From a bacterium (lineage in GTDB: Bacteria > Babelota > Babeliae > Babelales > RVW-14): 8,239 nt of DNA. Position numbers and translations under genes: made by a program. The stretch is from positions 1-8,239 of the forward strand of contig JAHFBS010000029.1 in assembly GCA_023249895.1 (NCBI GenBank). The letters are read 5' to 3'. The notes below the pieces were generated by a model, which was not told where the DNA came from, did not search any database, and saw only the letters and a list, made by a program, of their open reading frames with translations. Of this stretch, positions 1-5,643 are shown piece by piece; position 1 is the stretch's first letter; every line of letters starts with the position of its first letter.

Positions 1-247
1 TTCCATTCTGACACAATGAATAAAGCGGATCTTCAGTTTGAGCGTCAACAGGAATCCTTGCTTGTACACGCGCAACAAAATCATCGCTAACACAGGTCGC
101 CGGCGGGACCATATCAAGAAATTCATTATGAAAGCACCTACTCGATGAATCTAACCATGGTGCAAAGATTTCAGCTCCATTATGCATTGTCGCAACCCTC
201 ACACAGGAAACCGCCAGTACACATCCGACCATATACCCTGTACGCAT
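1..247 (-). CDS. Partial unrecognised protein, possibly exported, running off the left edge
   Basis: An open frame of 82 codons runs leftward from ATG at 247 to the window edge without a stop. The start is supported by an in-frame TAA two codons upstream and by AAAGGG at 255-260, seven bases before the ATG. A second ATG at codon 6 is possible. The N-terminus (MRTGYMVGCVLAVSCVRVAT) has one early Arg and a short hydrophobic stretch at about residues 5-20. This could be a weak Sec signal, and the AVSC at 12-15 is a poor lipobox. The rest is soluble in character and contains several Cys (residues 9, 15, 38, 52, 79). I recognise no family. It is divergent from the gene at 402. A frame this long could arise by chance, but the ribosome site, the position opposite a divergent gene and the lack of a better overlapping frame favour a real gene. 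Confidence 0.55.
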   Translation of the reverse strand, partial: MRTGYMVGCVLAVSCVRVATMHNGAEIFAPWLDSSSRCFHNEFLDMVPPATCVSDDFVARVQARIPVDAQTEDPLYSLCQNG

Positions 248-254
248 ACCTTAG

Positions 255-260
255 CCCTTT
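255..260 (-). promoter_or_regulatory. Shine-Dalgarno site of the left-edge gene
   Basis: AAAGGG on the minus strand lies seven bases before the ATG at 247. It supports that start over the internal ATG at codon 6. Confidence 0.45.
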
Positions 261-274
261 GCAATTAATTGACA

Positions 275-280
275 ACTATA
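275..280 (-). promoter_or_regulatory. Candidate -10 box for the leftward gene
   Basis: TATAGT (five of six matches to TATAAT) on the minus strand lies about 28 bases upstream of the ATG at 247, which would give a leader of roughly 20 bases. I see no good -35 box at 16-18 bases spacing, so this is only a candidate. Confidence 0.2.
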
Positions 281-304
281 AAAGATCTTCCCCAGTGCAC
301 CACA

Positions 305-350
305 CCGACAGGGGATCGTCAAGGAAACTCTGATAGCTGTCGGGTTTCCT
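305..350. repeat. Two interlocking inverted repeats in the divergent intergenic region
   Basis: CCGACAG (305-311) is exactly complementary to CTGTCGG (337-343). AGGAAAC (322-328) is exactly complementary to GTTTCCT (344-350). The two 3' arms are contiguous and the 5' arms are interleaved, so as hairpins the two stems interfere with each other. If they act as DNA they could be operator half-sites between the divergent genes. A six-pair hairpin with an AAAAA loop (353-369, one G-U pair) follows directly. No function is shown, and seven-base matches can occur by chance. Confidence 0.35.
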
Positions 351-368
351 AAAAGGCCAAAAAGGCTT

Positions 369-374
369 TATACT
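369..374 (+). promoter_or_regulatory. Candidate -10 box for the 402 gene and gltX
   Basis: TATACT (five of six matches to TATAAT) ends 27 bases before the ATG at 402. The best -35 candidate 18 bases upstream, TTTCCT at 345-350, is weak and overlaps the inverted repeats. Confidence 0.25.
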
Positions 375-390
375 TGAACCATTCAATGCA

Positions 391-395
391 AAGGA
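391..395 (+). promoter_or_regulatory. Shine-Dalgarno site of the 402 gene
   Basis: AAGGA lies six bases before the ATG at 402, at the usual spacing. It supports this start. Confidence 0.6.
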
Positions 396-401
396 TGCCT
401 T

Positions 402-869
402 ATGACAACACAGATTTCTCTCTCCCTCGAGTTGGTATATCTTATCAACTGGATGCTTACTCACCAACGATCCCAACTTAATGCGCTGGTCAAACAGGCA
501 ATGAAACAGGGATTTATCGAAGAACTTGCAACTATTGACGAGGCAGAAACTCAATCAACAGATTTTTTGTATGCCACCCTTACCGATTTTCTTGATTACT
601 TAGAAAAAAATCTTATTAAACAACTTGAAACCGTAACGGTCAGTCAAGAAACCAAAGATCATGTCATCCCTGCGCTCAGAAAAGTTGACATGAACAATCT
701 TGATTTCAAGACCGTATGGTCAAGTATGCAGCAAACACGAGCTCGTTTAGGATCACCAAGCACACCTCAACTTGCCCAACCTAACACTGAAGTTCAGAAT
801 GCAACTGAAATTTTATTTGAAGAAATTCTTAAAAACTGGAAACCAACTAATAAAGAGACGGTAAATTAA
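402..869 (+). CDS. Hypothetical small helical protein upstream of gltX
   Basis: This is a 155-residue protein of no family I recognise. The sequence has no Cys, no signal peptide and no clear membrane segment. It reads as mostly alpha-helical, with a hydrophobic first helix (about residues 6-18), amphipathic helices through about residue 75, and a Ser/Pro/Gln/Asn-rich linker at about 117-130. A final acidic-hydrophobic helix (EILFEEILKNW) and a polar tail follow. It is probably cytoplasmic. AAGGA at 391-395 supports the start. Its TAA ends one base before the gltX ATG, so the two genes are almost certainly co-transcribed, and translation of gltX may depend on ribosomes finishing this gene because gltX has no strong SD site of its own. 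The close coupling hints at a link to translation or tRNA charging but does not establish one. Confidence 0.8.
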   Translation: MTTQISLSLELVYLINWMLTHQRSQLNALVKQAMKQGFIEELATIDEAETQSTDFLYATLTDFLDYLEKNLIKQLETVTVSQETKDHVIPALRKVDMNNLDFKTVWSSMQQTRARLGSPSTPQLAQPNTEVQNATEILFEEILKNWKPTNKETVN

Positions 870-870
870 C

Positions 871-2031
871 ATGAACGTTAGAACTCGCTTTGCGCCAAGC
901 CCAACAGGATATCTTCACGTCGGCGGATTACGAACCGCACTTTATAGTTTTTTGTATGCAAAAAAACATGGCGGTAGCTTCCTATTGCGTATTGAGGACA
1001 CCGACCAAGCGCGCACGGTTCCAGGTGCTGTTGACAACATTATTAGTACCCTTGCGTGGGCAGGAATAACGTTTGACGAAGGTCCTGGTAAAGGCGGTAA
1101 CTACGGACCATACATTCAATCTGAACGTCTCGAGTTGTATCACAAACAGGCCAAAGAGCTCGTCGAAAAAGGTCACGCATACTATTGCTTCTGTTCATCC
1201 GAACGTTTAGACAAAATACGTGCTATTCAAATGGCTCAAAAGCGTCCACCCTGCTACGATCGTCATTGCCGTGATCTGGCGCCCGAATTTGTTGCTGAGA
1301 AGTTACGTAATAATGAACCGCATGTTATCCGCATGAAGGTGCCACTTGAAGGTGAATGCGTATTTTCAGACATCATTCGCGGTACGGTGGCTATTAATTA
1401 CAATAACGTCGACGATCAGGTTTTAATTAAATCAGACGGATTTCCCACCTATCATCTTGCTTATTTGGTTGATGATCATTTTATGGAAATAACTCACACC
1501 ATTCGTGGTGAAGAGTGGCTTCCCAGCACGCCTAAACATATTTTGTTATATCAGTACTTTGGCTGGCAGGCTCCAGCTTTTGCCCATCTTCCGCTGCTCC
1601 TCAACCCTGACAAGAGTAAATTAAGCAAACGGCAAGGCGATGTTGCCGTCGAAGATTACCGTGCTAAAGGATATCTTGCCGAAGCACTTGTTAACTTCGT
1701 TGCATTTTTGGGATGGAACCCTGGCGATACGCGTGAAATATTCTCGCTTGATGAATTAATTAAAGAATTTTCACTCGAGCGTATCGGTAAATCGGGCGCC
1801 ATTTTTAACCTTGAAAAGCTGCAATGGTACAACCAACAGTACCTACATCACGCATCTCATGAGCGAATACTCAAAGAGCTCAAACCGATGCTCAAAGAAA
1901 AAGGTTGGGACAACCATTCGGACGTCTATCTTGGATCGGTCATCGATCTTCTTAAAGAACGCGTTACTGTTATCCCTGAATTTTTGATCAATGGGCAGTT
2001 CTTTTTTGTTGCGCCAACTAGCTATGATTAA
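871..2031 (+). CDS. gltX: Glutamyl-tRNA synthetase, cut short by an in-frame TAA
   Basis: Class I aminoacyl-tRNA synthetase that charges tRNA-Glu (in some lineages also tRNA-Gln) with glutamate in the cytoplasm. The Rossmann catalytic domain begins at the N-terminus (RFAPSPTGYLHVGG) with the HIGH-type motif HVGG at residues 16-19. A Cys-rich insert follows (C106, C108, C128, H132, C133) that could bind zinc. Family-typical GEEW is present, and the KMSKS-type loop KLSKR is at 250-254. The anticodon-binding region starts at about residue 310. Translation stops at TAA 2029-2031 after 386 residues, whereas bacterial GluRS is usually about 465-490. The frame stays open beyond the stop to 2310 and encodes the missing end, giving 479 positions in total. 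The upstream gene ends one base before the ATG. As read, the product lacks about 93 C-terminal residues of the anticodon-binding domain. This could be a true nonsense mutation, a base-call error, or readthrough. Family identity is certain; functional state is not. Confidence 0.93.
   Translation: MNVRTRFAPSPTGYLHVGGLRTALYSFLYAKKHGGSFLLRIEDTDQARTVPGAVDNIISTLAWAGITFDEGPGKGGNYGPYIQSERLELYHKQAKELVEKGHAYYCFCSSERLDKIRAIQMAQKRPPCYDRHCRDLAPEFVAEKLRNNEPHVIRMKVPLEGECVFSDIIRGTVAINYNNVDDQVLIKSDGFPTYHLAYLVDDHFMEITHTIRGEEWLPSTPKHILLYQYFGWQAPAFAHLPLLLNPDKSKLSKRQGDVAVEDYRAKGYLAEALVNFVAFLGWNPGDTREIFSLDELIKEFSLERIGKSGAIFNLEKLQWYNQQYLHHASHERILKELKPMLKEKGWDNHSDVYLGSVIDLLKERVTVIPEFLINGQFFFVAPTSYD
2029..2031 (+). 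other. In-frame TAA within gltX (codon 387)
   Basis: Codon context is TAT GAT TAA AAA GCC. A single substitution from CAA, GAA or AAA would create it, and family members carry a variable polar residue here. TAA is used as the genuine stop by the 402 gene, gyrA, dprA, maf and the methyltransferase in this window, so a reassigned TAA is very unlikely. Confidence 0.9.
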
Positions 2032-2310
2032 AAAGCCAAAGATAAATGTTGGAAGCCAGAGACAGCTGGCTATCTTAATGATCTTGTACAGCGATTTGCC
2101 GGAGTTGTTCCGTTCTCCGCAGGAGCCATTGAACAAGCCGTACGCACCTATGCTCAAGAAAAAAATCTAAGCGCAAGCATTTTTATCCATCCGCTTCGCC
2201 TGGCACTTACCGGTGTCAGCGCGGGCCCAAGCTTGTTTCATTTAATGGAAGTTTTGGGCAAAGATGTGGTTGCACAACGTATCGAAGCGGCCATTAAAGT
2301 ACTGGGATGA
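2032..2310 (+). pseudogene. gltX: C-terminal remainder of gltX beyond the in-frame stop
   Basis: The 92 codons after the TAA at 2029-2031 continue in the same frame with no further stop until TGA 2308-2310. They read as the normal GluRS C-terminus: the KAKDKCW segment completes the YD.KA.. motif begun before the stop, and the end contains HPLRLALTGVSAGPSLF, the well-conserved (H/F)PLR.ALTG....P.. motif of GluRS, followed by the usual ..LG...V..RI..A terminal helix. There is no start codon with a ribosome site here, so it is unlikely to be made as a separate chain. Its intactness means the stop is recent, erroneous or read through. Confidence 0.9.
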
Positions 2311-2324
2311 TTGACGGCTTGAGG

Positions 2325-2929
2325 CTACAAAAGATCTTTGATCGCACGCAGAATAGGAAATAAATCCCCTTTTGCTTTATCCCCCTGCTCAATTTTGGCG
2401 AAAAATTCATCAGGCGTGAGCCAATAAGATTCGAAAAAATCATCGGTATTATAAGCAGGAACATCGTTGCTTTTAATAAGATACACCCACATAAATGCAG
2501 ACGTTTGATGTTCATGCGGCGTAAGCCGTGCAATCGGTGAATAAATACATTGCCGTACATCAAGATCAAGCTCTTCCTGCGTCTCACGCACAAAAGCATC
2601 ATGATAACTTTCGCCAGCAGCAACGTGGCCACCAACACTTGCATCTAAATGAAGCGGAAAAAGTTTTTTATCTTTATGACGACGTGGAATCCATAATTGC
2701 TTGGCTGAGTTACAGATAAAGCCGTTGATGACTCGAAAGTTTGAAAGCCCTTGTGCATAACAATGCTTCTTTTTTCTTGTCCAATCACTTCGTCGTGAAG
2801 TGATACAAGGTCTAAGGTTTCATCATCAAGGGGGCCCCTGGCATAAGAACCAAAGCGATAAATTGCTATTGGATCGTAGGTTTTAACGAGACGATTTTTG
2901 ACCTCCTCAATAGTTTCTTTACTTATCAT
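2325..2929 (-). pseudogene. Nudix hydrolase (IPP-isomerase-like type), frameshifted and fused to a nucleotidyltransferase start
   Basis: Translation would start at ATG 2929, behind AAGGGG at 2934-2939; a GTG start at 2953 is less likely. Frame A first gives 32 residues of nucleotidyltransferase, then the start of a Nudix protein (LDLVSLHDEVIGQEKRS). Near 2759-2761 the reading must move to frame B, which continues the same domain (AQGLSNFRVINGFICN, then WIPRR) to TAG 2325-2327. Frame A alone runs on out of frame to a stop at 2645. One extra T in ATTGTTATG would restore a 201-residue protein. The Nudix box (about 2563-2630) reads GHVAAGE, seven residues, then RETQEELDL. It matches GX5EX7REUXEEXGU, with Asp at the final Gly. 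The tail (DDFFESYWLTPDEF, GDKAKGDL) is typical of the clade near isopentenyl-diphosphate isomerase (COG1443-like). Such proteins hydrolyse nucleoside-diphosphate-linked substrates, but the substrate cannot be inferred. It converges with gltX across 14 bases. Confidence 0.85.
2834..2929 (-). pseudogene. N-terminal remnant of a minimal nucleotidyltransferase (MNT-type)
   Basis: The first 32 codons read ISKETIEEV...YDPIAIYRFGSYARG, which is the first helix, strand and GSYARG motif of the polymerase-beta-like minimal nucleotidyltransferase fold, as found in MNT/HEPN pairs. The expected S-D-x-D-L metal-binding motif just downstream is missing: the frame passes at GGGGCCCC (2831-2838) into PLDDETLDLVSL, which aligns better with the start of the Nudix protein. 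Without the metal-binding aspartates this part cannot be catalytic. No HEPN partner gene is visible beside it. The identification rests on a short stretch. Confidence 0.6.
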
Positions 2930-2933
2930 CTTG

Positions 2934-2939
2934 CCCCTT
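2934..2939 (-). promoter_or_regulatory. Shine-Dalgarno site favouring the ATG at 2929
   Basis: AAGGGG on the minus strand lies four bases before ATG 2929. It favours this start over the GTG at 2953. Confidence 0.5.
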
Positions 2940-2977
2940 ACTTTTTTATACACGGCTTACCAGCAGCGATCAGATTA

Positions 2978-3796
2978 TTATGGCTTGGTGAACGTTATGA
3001 TATACAGACTTTCATCAAATCGATAATTCAACTCAATGTTCTTCATTTCCGTGGGAATCAAATCTACAGGCGGCACGATCACTTCATCGCGATTTTTAAA
3101 AAAACGTCGTGTAATAAGCATAGATTCAGATTCTTTGGCCGTTTTTTCGGTTTCATCAGCAATAATAAATCGTGCTCCTGGCTTAGCTACACGAATCATC
3201 TCATGAATAGCCTGCGCCTTATTGTTGAAAAAATTAATGCCACCAATATGCATGACCATGTCAAATGTTGCATCTTTGAAAGGCAACTCTTCTGCCATAC
3301 CATGAACAAGAATAGGAGATGGGGAAGATTTTTTATAACGCTTGAAGCATTGCTTCAGCATACCAAGCGAAATATCAAGACCATAAAGCTCAATACCATG
3401 GGGAAAAAACTGAATATTATCACCGGTACCGATCGAAACTTCTAAAACTTTTTCCACCGGTTTTACACCAAGCTTTGCAATAAATTCTTTAAACGGATCT
3501 TGTTCAAAATTTTTTCGAAACAGATGAACTATTCGGTAATAAAGTGGCACAATTTTTTGTGCAAAAGAATAAAACGGCGCAAAGCTGTCATACAATCCCT
3601 GGTAACGCTTATTGCGACCGACAACATCCTGCTCATTCAAAATTCGTACGATACCATCAACAATTGGGTATCGAACATTTGTACGATGATTTATTAATGA
3701 ATGAACAATCGCACCACGAGCATCTTTTTCTTGAATTAAAAGCAATGGGTCATGGGTTTTGGCGTCACAAAAACAGGAAAATTTTTCTGGTAACAT
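2978..3796 (-). CDS. Class I SAM-dependent methyltransferase with a Trm112-like N-terminus
   Basis: A 272-residue cytoplasmic protein of the UbiE/Methyltransf_11 type, which transfers methyl from S-adenosylmethionine to an unknown acceptor. Residues 7-53 resemble a Trm112/UPF0434-like small domain, including the YPIVDGIVRIL strand, but only two Cys (8 and 10) remain of the usual zinc ligands. A helical linker follows (about 60-110). Motif I is VLEVSIGTGDN at 117-127, with Ser-Ile before the G-T-G instead of the commoner G-x-G. Asp141 in YGLDIS is the expected ribose-binding acid. MAEELPFKDATFDMV (167-181) is motif II/III, and RVAKPGARFIIAD (202-214) is the post-motif strand. The start lies 18 bases after the maf stop with only a weak ribosome site, so it is probably the distal gene of the gyrA-dprA-maf run. 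I cannot name the substrate; lipid, quinone or small-molecule acceptors are all possible. Confidence 0.85.
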   Translation of the reverse strand: MLPEKFSCFCDAKTHDPLLLIQEKDARGAIVHSLINHRTNVRYPIVDGIVRILNEQDVVGRNKRYQGLYDSFAPFYSFAQKIVPLYYRIVHLFRKNFEQDPFKEFIAKLGVKPVEKVLEVSIGTGDNIQFFPHGIELYGLDISLGMLKQCFKRYKKSSPSPILVHGMAEELPFKDATFDMVMHIGGINFFNNKAQAIHEMIRVAKPGARFIIADETEKTAKESESMLITRRFFKNRDEVIVPPVDLIPTEMKNIELNYRFDESLYIITFTKP

Positions 3797-3814
3797 TTCT
3801 TACTTTCACTTGTA

Positions 3815-4441
3815 TTAAAATTTAAAGCCCAGTTGCCCCAACTCCTGCCGCACTTCATATAACGGCAAGCCAAGAACGGCGGTATAAGAACCATTGATGC
3901 TCTTGAAATAGGCAAGGCCATGTTCTTCGATCGCACCAGCTCCTGCACAATGCACTGCAATAGGACGTGTTGCAAAATAACGATCAATCGACTGAGCATC
4001 GACATAAAATTCAATCATCGCGCCCGCCGCCCACAAACGCTCTTCGGTAATTTTCCAAGTGCCCTGTTGCCACATATATTTTCGCAAGCAACAACCGGTC
4101 ATTACTTCGATAGGGCCTTTGCGTTCAGCTTCTAACATCTGTATCGCATGATCACGATTTTCAGGCTTACCAAAAACTTCTCCGGTACGCGGATCTTTTA
4201 CCAAAGAATCAGCCGTCAAAACAAAAAGATAATCAGGGGCAACTTCGGAGCGAGCAGGAAGTACCAGCGTTTCCATTTTACCGTGAGCAATGGTAGTTAC
4301 TTGGTGTTCAAGCGTACCGTCAGCATGTGCGTAAGATTCATCGCTTCCATGTTCAAGAACTTTAAATGGAATACCTGCATAATCTAATAAAAGCTGTCGT
4401 GAACGAGACTGAGAGCCAAGATAAAGAATGTCTTTGATCAT
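3815..4441 (-). CDS. maf: Maf-family nucleoside triphosphate pyrophosphatase
   Basis: Maf-type house-cleaning enzymes hydrolyse non-canonical or excess NTPs (dTTP, UTP or modified nucleotides) to the monophosphate and pyrophosphate. The 208-residue protein has the N-terminal LGSQSRSRQLLL loop (residues 9-19, matching LASxSPRRxxLL), the TADSLV motif (77-81) with the catalytic-region Asp78, VFGKP (89-93) with A..ML after it, and a C-terminal INGSYTAVLGLPL (182-194). It is a divergent member: the usual KAGAYGIQG segment is replaced by HCAGAGAIEEHG, and ADT by ADS. I chose ATG 4441, not the in-frame ATG 4459, because GGAGAA at 4448-4453 precedes it by six bases. ATG 4459 would lie inside dprA and would give 214 residues. 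The start is two bases after the dprA stop, so translational coupling is likely. Confidence 0.88.
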   Translation of the reverse strand: MIKDILYLGSQSRSRQLLLDYAGIPFKVLEHGSDESYAHADGTLEHQVTTIAHGKMETLVLPARSEVAPDYLFVLTADSLVKDPRTGEVFGKPENRDHAIQMLEAERKGPIEVMTGCCLRKYMWQQGTWKITEERLWAAGAMIEFYVDAQSIDRYFATRPIAVHCAGAGAIEEHGLAYFKSINGSYTAVLGLPLYEVRQELGQLGFKF

Positions 4442-4443
4442 GT

Positions 4444-5634
4444 TTATTTCTCCACACATTCCCAGGTACCTGCAAAATTTTGTCGAATTTTTCCTTCAAG
4501 CTGAAGCTGAAAGAGTCGATCTTGAAGTTCATCTGATGAACAACCTGTTTTATCGAGCAATTCATCAAGCGTTGCTGGTTGCGACAAACACGCAATAACA
4601 GGATCTGATGGAACAGATGCAACAGGAAGTTCAATTGTTTGGGCTAGCTGTTCTGGATGACGCACAAGCAACTGAGCTCCGACTTCTGAACCCTCACCAA
4701 ATTCTTCAAGAATATCATCAAGCTTATTCACCAATTTTGCCCCATCCTGAATAAGACGGTGGCAACCGGCGCTCAATTCATCGGTAATTGAACCAGGAAT
4801 AGCAAACACGCTACGGCCTTGTTCAAGCGCACATTGCGCCGTTATCAAAGCACCACTTCGTTCAGCAGCTTGCACGATCACACACCCGTTACTCAATCCA
4901 GAAATAATGCGATTCCGTGCAGGAAAGGTTCCTCGATCAGGCGGCGTCATGAGAGGAAATGGTGAAACAAGCGTACCACCCGCAGCAATCATACGATCAA
5001 AAAGTTTTTTATTTGATGCAGGGTAAGGTTGCAAGAGCCCCGAACCAAGTACCGCTACAGTGCTGCCACCATTTTCAAGCGTAAGCTCATGCGCAATAGT
5101 ATCTGCCCCCTCGGCGCCACCGCTCACAATATGCCAACCAGAGGCAACAAGGCCTGGGATTAATTTACGCATTGCACGTGTTGCATAATCGGTAGCACGA
5201 CGAGAACCCACAAATCCAATACTCTTCGCATCACGTTGCAATGGCGCACCTTGGCAATACAAAACTACCGGTGGCAGATGAATTTGGCGTAACAATGCTG
5301 GGTATAACTCATCAAGAAATGTTACGATGGCAACTTCATGACGACGGGCACGTTCAAGTTCATCATCGAGAAGACTTTTATTGCTCAAACCATCGACAAT
5401 ACGGTGCGCAAGGCGCTCTGAAAAACCAACTTTTTGAATAAAATCTGACGAGGTGTAACGATATAATAATGAAGCATCAAGTTCACGCTGATGCGCACAC
5501 AGATCGACGATCTCGACCTGTGTGGCTTCAGGAAATTTTAAGAGATACAAATGTTTGAAAAGCTTAAAAACAGTTGCAGGGCCAACATCGGTAATAAGCG
5601 AGAGATGTGTTAACAGGTTGCGGTTACCATTCAT
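4444..5634 (-). CDS. dprA: DNA-processing protein DprA (Smf)
   Basis: DprA binds incoming single-stranded DNA in the cytoplasm during natural transformation and loads RecA on it. The 396-residue protein has all three parts. An N-terminal SAM/HhH-like helical region occupies about residues 5-85 (ITDVGPATVFKLF). The Rossmann-type DNA-binding domain spans about 98-312: GFVGSRRATDYA (140-151), SGGAEGADTIAH (171-182), VAVLGSGL (193-200), FPARNRIISGLS (237-248), ERSGALITA (258-266), VFAIPGS (276-282). A C-terminal winged helix (DML1-like) is at about 345-390, from ATLDELLDKTG to the WECVEK end. All core motifs look intact. The start is nine bases after the gyrA stop with no strong SD site, so coupling to gyrA is likely. 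The stop is two bases before maf. No other competence gene lies in this window. Confidence 0.95.
   Translation of the reverse strand: MNGNRNLLTHLSLITDVGPATVFKLFKHLYLLKFPEATQVEIVDLCAHQRELDASLLYRYTSSDFIQKVGFSERLAHRIVDGLSNKSLLDDELERARRHEVAIVTFLDELYPALLRQIHLPPVVLYCQGAPLQRDAKSIGFVGSRRATDYATRAMRKLIPGLVASGWHIVSGGAEGADTIAHELTLENGGSTVAVLGSGLLQPYPASNKKLFDRMIAAGGTLVSPFPLMTPPDRGTFPARNRIISGLSNGCVIVQAAERSGALITAQCALEQGRSVFAIPGSITDELSAGCHRLIQDGAKLVNKLDDILEEFGEGSEVGAQLLVRHPEQLAQTIELPVASVPSDPVIACLSQPATLDELLDKTGCSSDELQDRLFQLQLEGKIRQNFAGTWECVEK
4448..4453 (-). promoter_or_regulatory. Shine-Dalgarno site deciding the maf start
   Basis: GGAGAA inside the last codons of dprA lies six bases before ATG 4441. It favours that start over the upstream in-frame ATG at 4459. 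Confidence 0.6.
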
Positions 5635-5643
5635 GATGTTGCA

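Noticed and set aside
269..274. Perfect TTGACA on the plus strand as the -35 box of the 402 gene
   Set aside because: At 16-18 bases downstream there is only GC-rich sequence (around 290-298) with no -10 match.
145..333. 62-codon plus-strand frame near the left edge
   Set aside because: No ribosome site, crosses the divergent promoter region and overlaps the better-supported minus-strand gene start.
2045..2310. Separate downstream gene from ATG near 2046 as a split GluRS C-terminal domain
   Set aside because: That ATG is out of frame with the GluRS homology, and no in-frame start with a ribosome site exists soon after the TAA.
2330..2339. AAAGATCTTT palindrome between the convergent gltX and Nudix genes as a terminator
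   Set aside because: The palindrome has no loop, is AT-rich and lacks a following T-run, and it falls within the last Nudix codons; nothing supports termination.
2294..2644. 116-codon minus-strand frame overlapping the Nudix gene
   Set aside because: It is in a different frame from the Nudix homology; its residues show no family resemblance and it merely shadows the real frame.
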